From Tetrahymena elliotti 4EA (lineage: Eukaryota > Ciliophora > Oligohymenophorea > Hymenostomatida > Tetrahymenidae), in the NCBI GenBank assembly GCA_000231825.2, contig JH720338.1, positions 543,574 through 607,573 on the forward strand: DNA of 64,000 nt, read 5' to 3'. Below the pieces are notes generated by a model that worked only from the letters and a program-made list of their open reading frames with translations, had not been told where the DNA came from and ran no database searches. Numbering within the stretch: position 1 is the first letter of the stretch; the number at the start of each line of letters is the position of its first letter. A program made the translations under genes and the position numbers. Positions 49,369 to 62,000 of this stretch are shown piece by piece.

Positions 49369-49470
49369 ATGAATTGTAAATTTTGTAATCAAAAAAATAA
49401 ACACATGATTTTTTGTAAAAAATGTTCTGGAATAGCAGAGTGTAAATATCTTGAATTGAATATGAGCAAT
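49369..49470 (+). CDS. Possible small CxxC zinc-ribbon protein or first exon (weak)
   Basis: From ATG 49369 the ciliate-code frame reads MNCKFCNQKNKHMIFCKKCS, giving CxxC-x9-CxxC, then IAECKYLELN. Paired CxxC motifs so spaced are typical of small zinc ribbons and rare by chance in DNA this poor in G and C. Past about 49470 the frame becomes low-complexity and runs on without TGA into the next gene, so a splice site or a different 3' end is needed. A donor-like GTGTAAAT lies at about 49440. Confidence 0.3.
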
Positions 49471-49664
49471 TAAAGCTTCTTTATTTTTTCTTAATTTCCA
49501 AAAATGTTAAAATTCAGAATAAATTCAATAATCTGTTTTCTTTAATCTTTCCATAAAGTTTCTGAAATGAATTTTAAATTCTTCTACTTTTATTTATTTA
49601 TAAAATAAAAATAATAATTTAATAACAAAAACATATCCGAAATACAGAAATTAATCTAAACAAA

Positions 49665-50602
49665 ATGGCTAGAAGAATCGCAATTTTAACTGGTGCAAAT
49701 AGAGGACTTGGAAGAACAACTGCAGAAATACTTATTTCAAAGTATGCTGACAACTTCTAGTATATTTTTACTGAAAGATCTAAGAACCATGATGAATTAA
49801 CTCATGCTCTTAAAACTCTTAATCCAAATGCCCATTTCGAAGTTAAGGATTTAGACATTTCATCTTAAGAAAGCAGAGCCTAATTTAAGCAATGGGTTTC
49901 CCAAAAATACCACAAAATTGACGTTTTATTCAATAATGCTGGTGTTTATGATAAGGATAAAGATACAGGTGCTAGACCCAATAAAGAAACAGCTGAATTT
50001 ACCCTTAACATCAATTTTATCAGTACATTTTATACTTTTATAATTTGATTAATTTAACTATTTATAATTAAGACACTGTTGAATTCACTGAAGAACTTTA
50101 TCCTTTAGTTTCTGATGATGGCAAGATTGTTGTTATTAGCAGTTAGTTAGGTAAATTAGAACATCAACCATAGGCAGCTAGAGATCTTTTAACAGACGAA
50201 CATACTACTAAACAAAAATTATTTGAACTTGCTCATAACTACATTAACAATGCTGGTACTCCAGACAAAGATTTAATTTTTAACAATTATGTTTACTTCA
50301 CTTCTAAAGCTTTGTTAAATTCTTACACAAGATATGTAGCTACTAAGTACATCAAGCCAAATCAATCTTTCTTTGCAGTCCACCCAGGTTGGGTTCAAAC
50401 AGATGTAAATAATTTACTTTTGCTTTTTAACAAGTTCATAAATTTTTAAACAAAAAAATAAATATAGATGGGAGGAAAGTAAGCTCCTTTAACTAAAGAT
50501 TATGCTTGTCCTTATTTGGCTAATATCATAGCTGAATTCCCCTTTGGAAGACACCCATTAAGTGGATTATTATAATTCGAAAATAAATAATTAGAGTATT
50601 GA
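49665..50602 (+). CDS. Short-chain dehydrogenase/reductase, carbonyl reductase-like
   Basis: Three exons (49665-50022, 50073-50404, 50468-50602) join in phase to 274 residues. The NADP(H)-binding motif TGANRGLG is at residues 9-16. NNAGVYD follows in the Rossmann fold, then the catalytic Ser in VVISSQLG. The YxxxK pair is in YFTSKALLN and HPGWVQTDMGG follows it. The insertion between the Ser and Tyr motifs and the YFTSKAL.N.YTR block match human CBR1 better than classical bacterial SDRs. The reaction is NADPH-dependent reduction of carbonyl compounds; substrate unknown. No targeting signal was seen, so it is probably cytosolic. Length agrees with the CBR1 group. Confidence 0.93.
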
Positions 50603-52125
50603 ATATGTATTATTTATATCTTAGTATTCATCTTTTAAAAAAATTGAAATAATTTACTAAAATTTTATGATTTCGTAAAATTAATAACTAACTAAAGAAA
50701 GAAAGATAAAATATTATCAATCAATTTAAATTTCTCAAAATATTTTCATAATTAATAATTTAATTTTTGCTTTCCAATTAGGATTTCATTTGTATCTTAC
50801 TCCTACAATAGCTAATTCAAAAAAAAAAAAATCTAAATTTAGATTTAAAAAAATCAAAATTTAAGTGTCTACGTTATATATATATATATAAAATTTAAAA
50901 TCTATTAAACTCAAATAAAATACTTTTAAATCTTGGTTAAAATTTTAAAATATATCTTTCAAGCTAAAACCCTATTTAAAATAGACTAAATCTGAATGAA
51001 AAATAATCTTTTCACATCAACAATAAATAAATATATTTGATACTTCTTTAACTAAAATAATAAAATTTCTAAATATTAGTCAAATAATAATATTTAATTA
51101 ATTTTAGCTAGAGCATATGATATCGATATCATCAGATTCTTCCAGATTTTATTAAATAATTTACTTTATTTTCTTCAGAAAATTCAAGAGAGAAAGGATT
51201 AAGAAATAATTGTTTTTATTTCTGTTACTTGATATATAGTAATATACAGGGTCTGGCTCAAACCGTAAAAATTATTAATTCGAAGGTATTTTTAAATCTC
51301 AAAACTTGCTTCAAGTACAATATCAATATAACCATAGAGTGTAGGATATGTTCAGACTGATCAATACATAAGAAATATTTCTATTTTATAAAAATTTCAA
51401 TCATATAAAAATAAATACTCATTTTAAAATATTAGCCACAATTTAGTAAGAATATTTTTAAAAATGATTGAAGATTAATCATCTTTCTTAACTTTTGTTT
51501 GAATTATTTTGTAAAAACAAACAGTTTTTGGAGTGTAATTAAACATTTAAATATCTTTAATTTTTACTCTCAAATTATATAAATTAAATTCACATTAACA
51601 ATAATATTACTCTTTAATTCAAATAAAAATCTATTTTTCAACATTATTTTCTCTTCTTAATTTAATGAGCTAACCTATTCAGAGAATATACATTTAAACA
51701 ATTTTTTAAAAAGCAGCGAAGTTAAGCTCAATTTTTATTATACAGAGTATCTTAAATATATACATATTTAAATCAAAAACCCATTTGTTTGTTTTTAATT
51801 ACTGGGGGATGAAACAATATCTTTTTTAGTAATTAGTATTTTGAAATTGATGTTTGCCAATAGAATGAATAACTATTTATTAGTTTGTTTGATTATTTTT
51901 GTGTGTTGCTTCCTTTTCAACATTTGAATATAAAAAATGAGTTTAAAAAATAAGTTAAAACTTATAATAGATGAAAATATATTCACTAAAATAAACAATA
52001 TGTATACTCAGGAAAAGAGGAATAATTTATTATTATATTTTTGATTTTTTTAATTTTTGCATTTATTAGGATTTTTTGTTTATTATTTATATATTAATTT
52101 AGAAAGAAGATTAACCTTTTTTTAA
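50603..52125. other. Intergenic between convergent genes
   Basis: 1.5 kb of AT-rich DNA. Contains a TA dinucleotide run (about 50876-50891), a perfect 16-base palindrome ATGATATCGATATCAT (51117-51132) and a G+C-rich word GGGTCTGGCTCAAA at about 51249, also found at 39950. No exon recognised. Confidence 0.55.
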
Positions 52126-52881
52126 TCAAGATTAGTTGTTATTAGGGTGACCAACAAAATCACCACGAATATTAGTTAAATGACCATTAAGAGCTTTATT
52201 TAATTTTTCAGCAAAAGAGTCAATCTTTTTAGCAAACTAGAGATTGACTGGTTGGGCTTATTTAGCTTATTCGGAATAATCAGTTGTTGACAAAGGAAGC
52301 TACATGCTAGATAAAAGCTTAGATTTGCTCTAGAAAGTTAGTTAATTATATTGATGACGGCCTTAGTTGTTTTACTCAGGATTCAAGAAAGGAACGAAAT
52401 CAATAAAAGGAACGGATTACACTATTTTTTCTAATTTTTACTTTTACTCTTGAACGGGATCAATAACAGGTTTGGGTGGCTATTATACAGTTACAGGCCT
52501 ACTTTATTCTTCCTAGCGAGTAGGAGGATCTACTACGATTGGTCCTGAAGTTTTATTTTTTAAGATGAACTCTCTAAGGACTTTAGACTAATCTATGCTA
52601 ATTTATTTTAAACAGTTGCTAAAGTAATTGGCCAAAGACTTTTCTCTTTAATTAATAAACTTTTCATCCATGTTGCCAAACCATTTTTTAGGTGGAAACT
52701 CTGGTATCTTATCAGGGAATTCTTCTTTTAATGATTTATGAATATCTCTCATGGCAGAATATCTCTTAGTCATAGACCATTGAGAACCATCCTTAGTGTC
52801 ATATATCTATATTTTGTAATATACAACACTCTGCTTGACTTCATGACCAATAAATTAAATTTAAAATTGCTTTTAGTTCAT
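52126..52881 (-). CDS. PX-domain protein (phosphoinositide binding)
   Basis: Uninterrupted minus-strand frame of 251 residues from ATG 52881 (MNQKQFQIQF) to TGA 52126-52128. Residues about 8-115 form a PX domain. VVYYKIQIYD leads to WSMTKRYSAMRDIHKSL (the RYS-type motif whose Arg contacts the phosphate), then the proline loop PEFPPKKWFGN and INQREKSLANYFSNCL. The central part is Pro/Gln-rich (PPTRQEEQSRP, QQPPKPVIDP). The C-terminal 70 residues are polar with a possible short helix (FAKKIDSFAEKLNKAL). PX proteins bind PtdIns3P on endosomes or phagosomes. No BAR domain or other sorting-nexin module is seen, so its partner is unknown. Confidence 0.92.
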
Positions 52882-54377
52882 TTATTTATTTGCTTTTTAA
52901 TATCTTTTTCAACTTTAATTCTTTTATAGCCTAAATAAATATTTTTGATTTTTGTTTTTTTACTTAATTTTCACAAATAATATTAATTATCAATTAAAGA
53001 GATAGATAGATATTAAATTTCTGAGCTATCTATTACTTTACTTTCTCTTCTATATTCTTTTTAACAATTAGCTTATATTTTCAAAATTAATGATTCATAT
53101 TTTGTTATTTTGGTTATCATGATTCTTATTTTAAATTTCATGATATTATTCACATATTTACACTCATAAAACAATGTTGAAGTACGCTTGATTGACTAAC
53201 TATCGCACTATTTAAATTTATATTTTTTATTTTATACACAAAAAAAATATTATTAATCATATACACAGTTTGATCCAATTTATCAAAGCTTATTAACATA
53301 CATACAAATCAGAATTATTTATAAATTTTAACAATCAAATTGTATCTAAAAATATTCTATACATTCTAAGAATTCTTTTGTTGATTAATCTTAATTTTAG
53401 CTTTCTAGGTCAGTAAGCTATAATTATTGTGTTTTAGTATTTGATATTTTAACAAATTAATTAATCAATTTTGAAAAATTAGTCTAGCTCCACTTAATGT
53501 AATTAATTTAAACTTCTTTTATACTTTTAATTTATAACTTGGTATTGACATCATAAAAAATAAATAAATATCTTTTTTTACTCAAAATATCAAATTCTTT
53601 TTTACATTTTAAAGTAAATTAAATTTTCTTAAGTCAAAAAAAAAATTTTGTTCTACGAACTGTAACAATTAGAATATAATATTCTTAAATAATCTATTTG
53701 ACTCTATTAAATACAAATCTAAAAATGTTTATATTCTTCAGTAAATTTAAAATTATTTTCAATTTTTTTATCTCACATTAAAATTTAACTTAGATAATTT
53801 TTTATATTTTGAAGAAATTTTAGAATATATTATATCAAAAACAAGTTCAAGAATTTACTCAAGTAAATTAGTTTAAATCTGAAAGAATTTTAATTAAATA
53901 AAAATTCAATTTTGAATATTTTTATTTGGATAAATAGCTAATTCTTGAAATTGCTATTTTACTTTATTTGAGATATATTTTTTAAATTAATAATAATTTT
54001 ACGAGAACAATAAAAATGTGTATTGATTAAATAAATTAGGAACGTAATATTTTTTTAAAAATTTTGGTTGGATTTTAAAATTTTTATTACTAAAATTAAC
54101 AGATAACACTCTTTGTTTGATATATTTATACAAATTTTAATTTTTAAATTTACTAATTTTCTTCTTATTATTGAAGTATTTTAAAAATTTAAATATATCT
54201 AAAGATTCAATAAGTTAAAAAAATGAAATCTATCTCTTTTTATAATAATAAATAAATGAAAATAAAAAATGGAACATCAGCAATATAAAAACTAAAAATT
54301 AGTTTTGATAAAATTTGATAAATTTTTTTTTTTAATAAAATATGAAAAAAAATGAATTTGTTGTTCAAAGAACAAAG
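52882..54377. other. Intergenic, no feature seen
   Basis: 1.5 kb of very AT-rich DNA between two minus-strand genes. No exon, repeat array or fold stood out. Confidence 0.5.
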
Positions 54378-55585
54378 TCATATATAAATAACTAAATCTA
54401 AATTGGAAGATTCTTTTTATAGCTGCTTTTTGTTAACAATTTTTTCACAACCATATACTTAGAGGTCTCTTAGAGGGATATTTTTAGAGCTTTTCTTTTG
54501 GTCAATAATATAGTTGACTATCTAATCATCAACTTGATTATAACTCAAATCTAAGATTTCTAATGTGTTTAATACTTTAGATTCTTACATAAACTTAAAA
54601 ATTGTTTCATTTTATAAAGAAGGAACCATAGGAATACAAAATTCTTTTAGTTTTAAATCTTTATTTTATAATATTTCAAGTACTTAGTTTTCAAAGTAAA
54701 TCCAAGAAAGGTCTAATACTTCTAATCTAAGAATAGTTTAGCTTTCAAAGAGATACTTAACGCCATCACTAGTTACTTTGCTGCATTCATAAAATTTTAA
54801 TATTTTTAAATCCTTTAAATCCCTTTTTTAAATAAAAAATATATTAATTTACAAATATTAATTTTATTTGAATGTTACTTATCGACAATAGCTTTGATAC
54901 AATCATTGTCAAACAGAGAACTTGAGGCATCAAAATATTAGAGTTTATCTGAAACAGGACTTTAAAAGAGTTGAACTATACTTTCTGATGAGCAACCAAA
55001 ACACTTATAAATGCTCAATTTTGTGAGAGTTGCAATAAAATTTTTTGATTCAATTAATGCAGAGATAGTTAAATCTGTGAGTCTCAAACACTTTAGATAT
55101 AATTACTTCACTTTATTTAAATACTTGCTACTGAGTAATACTATGAGCCCTTTATCACTCAGCAAATTACAAAAACTGATATTTAATTCCTCAATTGAAT
55201 TTTCTTTGGTGCTTAATACTTAGATAAAACTATCATTAATGAGAGTATTTGAAAGGTTAAGAGAGCGCAAATTAGTAAAATTAGCTTCTTAAACATAATC
55301 TAATAAAGCATCAGAACTTATTTTCCAGCAACCTTCTAACTATATTTAAATTAGCTGCTTTTGGCACTATAAAAACTACAAAATCTATCCCTCAAATATG
55401 CAGGAATTTATTTTTAAAATCTCCAAATTTGTAAACTTGTCTTTGTTTTCTTGAAGAAATTTAGATATATCATAGATAGTAAAGTACTAAAGGATAAGCT
55501 CCTTAGCTGATCCAGCATGTTAAATAATTCTATTTTCTATTTACTCTTTACTATAATCTAAATCAAAGCTAATTTCTAATGACAT
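54378..55585 (-). CDS. Leucine-rich repeat protein, two exons
   Basis: ATG 55585 (MSLEISFDLDYSKEQ) to TGA 54378-54380. One intron near 54829-54885 (donor GTAACATT, acceptor AAAAAG) joins in phase. The LRRs are of the RNI or F-box/AMN1 type with 24-29-residue spacing. Examples are LRSLNLSNTLINDSFI, IEELNISFCNLLSDKGLIVL, LYLKCLRLTDLTISALI, LKILKFYECSKVTSDGV, LEVLDLSWIYFENQVLEIL and LEILDLSYNQVDDQIV. These are L..L.L..C...(T/S)D.G motifs. No F-box was recognised at the N terminus. It differs from the split LRR genes in this window, since repeats are not separated by introns. Role probably in protein binding, perhaps ubiquitin-ligase recognition. Confidence 0.85.
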
Positions 55586-56110
55586 TTTAAACTTTTGATT
55601 TAATAGCTATCTATTTAGTTATTATTTCAAAGTTGTTAACAAAATATTTAATTTTTGATATAAATAATTATTTAAGATTATTAATAATAGATAGATTATA
55701 ATTATATTATTTTCTTTCTATTCAAAGATCACAAGAAAGCAAAAAATAAAATCCTTTAAAGGCACAATTTATTTATTAAGCAGTCAATTTTTATAAGTAA
55801 CATAAATTTGTTGACATTGTTTGTAAAAAAAACAAAAGTATAGTTAAATTTTAATATTTTAATTAAAATTATAATTAATTTGAAGATCTTAAGGGAATAG
55901 TATTTTTATTAAAATATCTAAAGCTTGATAATAAGTTTTATAAATATGATTCATCAATTCGGATTAAGGATTAAGAGTTAGTTATTAAATATTTAGATAA
56001 AAAATAAAAAGAAATTTTTTACTGAAATAATATTCTTCTATAACCTTATTTTAAAATAATAAAGATTCTATCCTTTTTTTAATACAAATATAAGAAGGCA
56101 TCAAATAAAA
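55586..56110. other. Intergenic between divergent LRR genes
   Basis: 525 bases of AT-rich DNA that must hold the promoters of two divergent LRR genes. No motif recognised. Confidence 0.5.
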
Positions 56111-58775
56111 TGAGATTTACAACAATTGAATAACTAAAGGAAGATTAAAATGAACTTGAAAATAGATATTATCTTAATGTATAGCTGATGTAACATTTAA
56201 CAAGAAAAAACAGTCTAAAAACATTTCTAGTGAAATATTTATTTAGAATAATGAGACTGATTAGATTATGTAGAGTATTGGACAAAAAAATCAACTCATG
56301 AAGCTATCCCTGACTCTTTCGTATTTATTCATCATGTATTAAAATCTAAAAAGTAAAAATTAATTTAGATATTCCAGGATAGATGATGAAGGTGCTGCAA
56401 ACATTATTAATGATATTGATCAATTCTAAAATTTGAAATAATTCTAAATATCAGTTAGGTAAATCATTACTAGGTATGAATTAAGCACATAATATTTTCT
56501 GTATTTATTAGAGGGAATAGAATTTAATTCACTGGATTAAAGCAAATGGTTAAGAAAATAAGTTCCTTAAAATATTTAGAATAATTAATTGTTGATTACC
56601 AGTAAGAAGAATATTTGAAAATTCAAAAGATTTTAAAATAAATTTTATTTTGTTTAGTGATAATTAATTACAAGAAGATGATTCTGAGAATATTTTTGAT
56701 AATTTAATCAGATGTGAGAATCTTTCATCAGTACACTTTAATTTTGAGTATCTTTAAACAATTTTTTTAAATTAATCTAATAAAATAATTAACAACTAAA
56801 AGTATGAATAAAATAACAACTAAAGGTTGTTTGAACGTTCTTAAAAGTTTAGGAAAGCTGAATTAAATTTAATTTCTATACCTGAGCATGAAGTAAATTA
56901 AAAAAAATACTCACACATTTTTACTATTTATTTTAATTGTAAAAAGTTAAAATCAAATTGAAGATACTTAATTATTAGAAAGATTTGATGATTTTAAATA
57001 AAATTGCATAGATTTTTTTTTAAATTTAAAATCTCTGAAGCTATGTTTGAAGTAAATCAGATTTTGTGCAGAACATTTTTTAAAAAGGTTTTTATAAGAT
57101 AAAACAATATAGATAACTCACTACTTTAGGTCATACAAAGTTTTTTCTTAGGCTCTACAAATTTAAAGTCTTTAAATCTATCCTTACAGTATGTTTAAAA
57201 TATTAACTTTAATAAAGTATAAAATATTATTAAATTTTAGAAATAATAGCATTTCGTGTGTTTCAATCATAAGTCTTTCTGAATTTTTAAATTCATTCAA
57301 TTTTCTACAAGAAGTTACCATAGGTTTTAGGTAAAAAATTTTTCATAATTAAAAGATAAAAACAAACATTTTGTTAAAAGTTAAATAAAATTCATAGTTG
57401 AAGATTTTGATGATTAAAATAATCATATCAATCTTGGTTCAAATCTTTAAAAATTAAAGTTAAAGTTTAGGTAAATACAAATTTATTTTCATTGACAAAA
57501 ATAATATAGAAATTTTTATTTTTCAAAAGTGAAACTAAAGTTGATAGCTATTAGAATTTAATACAAATTTTAAGTAGAAGCAAAAACATTTCTTTTCTCA
57601 AGATTGTTGATAGGTAAATATTTTTAAATAATAATAAAATTTAGTTAAAATAAATATTTTTCAATAGTTATTCAAATATTGATGATACTCAATTAGAAAA
57701 AATATTTAGAAATATCAATTAATTTCAAAATTTGTAGCATTTGGAGGTTATACTTGAGTAAAATATTCTTTAATTTAATTTAAATAAGATCTTTATCAAA
57801 TTATTTAAAGATATAATGACATTAGAACATACAATAATTAATTTGAATCACTCAAATAATGCAAAAATTTAGAATCACTCACACTAGATTTCCAGTATTC
57901 ATTTTTGATATTACTTAAATTTATCCTAATATTAATATACAGTTTAAGTAGAGAAATAGACTCTTCTATTGTCACTAATTTAGTTAAAAATCTTTAGGAA
58001 TGTCCTTCTTTTAGTAGTTTGAATTTCAGCTTATTTTGGTATTTTTATAAATTAAAACCAATATTTATTAACCCTTTTTTAGCTGTGAAAACTTAGGTGA
58101 AGATGAAGAAGTTTCATACATGCTTCAAGATTTACACAAATTATAAAAACTTAAAAGATTGTATTTCTGCACCAAGTAAATATTTTAATTATAATTTTTT
58201 ATTATATTTTTTATATATTTTGGGCTTAAAAAGGAAATAATTATTAAAATAATTTATAATTTTTAGGTTTTGTTAAATGAGATATACTACCAATTTACAA
58301 CTAGTTAAATAGATATCTAATTGTTCTTCCTTAGAATTCTTAAATTTAGAAATTTAGTAAAACTCTACTCAGCAACTCTTTATAATAAATATATTTATCT
58401 TAATAATAAAAAGAGAAGACTCTCAAGGCCTCTTAAATTAATTCATCAATCAAATAAGTTTATAACTTCAAAAACTAAACTAATTAAAAGCTTTGTCAAT
58501 TAGTTTATTGTAAAATACTTTTATAAAAATACACAGTCTAATTTTTTTCATTTTCATAAATACACAGATCTGATGGTCTTGGCTACAGTACCTTAAAATA
58601 ATTTTGTTGGAACTTGAGACTTTTGAGATTTCTCAATTGTGTCTAATTAAGTTTTTTGAAGTAAAATTTATTCAACTTTTTCACCTCAAATTTACTGAAT
58701 AACTCTGTAAAAGGTATGAAGATATAAAGGAGATTTAACAATTAGAAAGAATCCTTAAAAAAAGTAAAAATATGA
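56111..58775 (+). CDS. Leucine-rich repeat protein of many short exons
   Basis: Exons of 60-250 bases alternate with short introns. Exon 1 starts at ATG 56111 (MRFTTIEQLKEDQNELEN) and ends before GTATAG at 56180. Later exons read QNLKKIDDEGAANIINDIDQ, then a long exon with LIRCENLSSVHFNFEYLQ, and FFLNLKSLKLCLKQIRFC and SLSEFLNSFNFLQEVTIGF further on. The last exon, from about 58567, reads SDGLGYSTLKQFCWNLRLLR and ends at TGA 58773-58775 with a basic tail. The LRRs resemble those of the 2349-4441 gene. An intron after about 56355 would be only 25 bases, with the phase correct on both sides. Exon borders between 56500 and 58500 are approximate. Confidence 0.6.
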
Positions 58776-59039
58776 TAACTGTATCAATATGTTGATGGAT
58801 GGATGTTTATTTATATTTCCTTTAAATTAAATTTATGAACTATAATTTTTCCAAATAGAAAATATTAATTAATTATTGCAAAATACTTTTTTAATTTTTG
58901 TTAAATAAAGAATAAAATAATTTTTATTTTGTCATTTACAAAAGAGATATTTAATTTATTCTATTAAAAAAAGACAATTTTCAGGAAATAAAATTTATAA
59001 TTTTACATCTAGAAAAACAAATTAATAAAAAAATGATTT

Positions 59040-62000
59040 TCAAATCATATTAAATTTATTATGTTGTTGATTAACATTTTTGTTTTAATAAATTTATCTT
59101 GGCTTTTACTGTTCATCGAAATCAGATGCTTCTATAGCTGGAAAGTTTACTAAACAACTGATGTTATAGCTTTTGTCTTCTTATAGTTTAAATTAAACAT
59201 TTTTTGAAGCACTTGGAGATTTATTTTGTAATAACTTAAAGTTTTCTCTATTTAATTTCTTGTAGTTTCTTTGTGAGTTAAGGGAATTTTCTTATTCATT
59301 CAGAGTAGATAATTGGATTAAATTTTGAATGGAGTTACGTTAATAATTTATAGTAAACATTTATTTTTTGTTATCATCTTCCTCTAAAACTATTTATTTT
59401 TAGATTATTTAATTAAAAAATATTAAATGATATTTTTACCTCTATCATCTGCATAGCTTTAGATGTAGGAAGATTTATTGACACTTAATTATACTTTCTT
59501 AGCTTGTTCTTCAATTTTCTATTACCTTATTAGCATTTTATTGAAATAAATCTTTTTCCATAAATTAAGAGCTCTCACTTTCAAAATTTTAGTTTTTGCT
59601 ATTTTTATTTTAACTTTTTCAGGTAAGATATGTTCTGCCAAACATGAAAAAATTCTATGATTTAGTAGTTAGATATTAAATAATTTCATTTTGATAATTA
59701 TTCCGACCATATAAATTACAACACTGTAATGCAGAATAGATATGATTATCTATATTGCAATCTTATTGTATTACTAAAAAAGTAAATTAAAAAATGTATT
59801 TAATATTAAGATAGTGTTTTAGAATATTTCTAAACTCTACAGCTGACGATCAGAAAAAGGTTTTTTATTATTTAAAGTTGAACAGTAGGATGAGATAATT
59901 ATAATACATAGAACTTAAGACATATAATCCAGTTTTTCAAGTAAAGTAGAAACCAAAACTAGCACTATCCTATAGTATATTCTTATAAATTCCCAGAAAT
60001 AATATTTCTATTTATATTCTAGGAAATAATAACCATATTTGTACTTATTAATGCAATAGAGTAAATTTTTAGATCTTTTTGTGTCTTTTATAAAAAGATA
60101 GAATATAAACAAAGGATAAAGTACCCAGAATATAAGAGTTGGCAATATTGCATAATACTAAAAGTAACTAAAGCCTTTATCATCACAACTTAGAACAAGA
60201 CTGGTTGTTACATACTTTTAATCTCCTACCTATCTACAAGTCATTGTAGAAGCTAAAAATTGAATAGAGTTAGGCTGGAAAAAAAAGAATAAAATTGTTA
60301 AAAGAACATAATAGTGGTATTTGTTTATCTTAAAAAGCTTAAAGTAGATCTGAAATTTTAATACTGATACTATGATTAGTAAGAAGAAGATTGGAACAAA
60401 AATATAGATTATTGATCTTATTTATATTTCTTAATTTAGTCCTAGAGAATTTTTTGCTCTAGTGTATAAACATTGGCTACTAACTATGATTTTTCCCATA
60501 GGTTATCCAGTAACAGCAGGAATAAAAGAAAAAGCTTAAGGAATGAAATTGATATTTATTTAGTAAATGACTTGAGATATCTGCAAAAAGTTAATAAGTT
60601 GTTTAATTACAAAAACTGATTCATCTTAAATGCAACTCTTTGAGATTGGAAGGATATTCATCAAACGAATATAAGAACAAACAGAGTTGTAAATATAATT
60701 ATTTAAGAAAATAATTATGCTGAAGTAAATGTAAGTAAACACAGCTAAAAAGAGTAAAATTACATAAACTATTTAAATTGCCGATTCACTACATTCCCTA
60801 CAAGTATAATCAGAAAAAGAAAGAGAATAAGTTTTTCCTTTCCAAACTTTTCCAAAATTATCACAAGTTTCACAAAGTGGCCCAATATGACCTTCAATAC
60901 ATCCAAATTGACTAGAAGATGAGTTAAAATCACAAATTTCAGGCCTCATTTAGCTACACTAAACAATAGCATCAGTATCACTATTTAACCTCCAATATCC
61001 TTGTTTTAAGATTATATGATTTCCTTAGCAATTAGATGCTCCTGTTGGGCATTTCTTGCAGCTAACTTATTCTTAATCTTTACTATTAAAATCATTTATT
61101 AAATCTAAGGAATATGTACCTTCAGAGCATTCTAAACAGAAAGTAATAGTTTATGATGTTTAAACAGGAATTTCACCTTTTATGCATTNNNNNNNNNNNN
61201 NNNNNNNNNNNNNNNNNNNNNNNNNNNNNNNNNNNNNNNNNNNNNNNNNNNNNNNNNNNNNNNNNNNNNNNNNNNNNNNNNNNNNNNNNNNNNNNNNNNN
61301 NNNNNNNNNNNNNNNNNNNNNNNNNNNNNNNNNNNNNNNNNNNNNNNNNNNNNNNNNNNNNNNNNNNNNNNNNNNNNNNNNNNNNNNNNNNNNNNNNNNN
61401 NNNNNNNNNNNNNNNNNNNNNNNNNNNNNNNNNNNNNNNNNNNNNNNNNNNNNNNNNNNNNNNNNNNNNNNNNNNNNNNNNNNNNNNNNNNNNNNNNNNN
61501 NNNNNNNNNNNNNNNNNNNNNNNNNNNNNNNNNNNNNNNNNNNNNNNNNNNNNNNNNNNNNNNNNNNNNNNNNNNNNNNNNNNNNNNNNNNNNNNNNNNN
61601 NNNNNNNNNNNNNNNNNNNNNNNNNNNNNNNNNNNNNNNNNNNNNNNNNNNNNNNNNNNNNNNNNNNNNNNNNNNNNNNNNNNNNNNNNNNNNNNNNNNN
61701 NNNNNNNNTAAGCTGAATTTTAATAGAATTTGGATTTTACAAAATTTTAATATTGATTTTCAAAAATCAGATTTTTGTACTAATAATCAGAGATAACAAA
61801 TCTAAGAGCACCACCTATTAAAGCTGAATTATTAAAGAAATTAGTATCCTCATCTATTTTAAGAGAATTAATATTTTAGAAAAATAAAGCTCCTCCACTT
61901 GCTTATGCAGTGTTACTAGTAAAGTTTGAGTTTTTAATAGTTACTTCTTTTTCAATATTCTAGAATTAAACAGAAGCACCTAAAACACCTTAATTTTATT

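Larger units (their letters stand above)
47566..49664. other. Intergenic, repeat-bearing
   Basis: 2.1 kb of AT-rich DNA. The left half holds three diverged tandem copies of a 250-340-base unit (separate entry). The right half holds a short Cys-rich frame at 49369 (separate entry). Nothing else recognised. Confidence 0.5.

Noticed and set aside
61153..61796. Plus-strand frames of about 190-200 codons across the N run
   Set aside because: They consist almost entirely of unknown residues; the coding strand here is minus.
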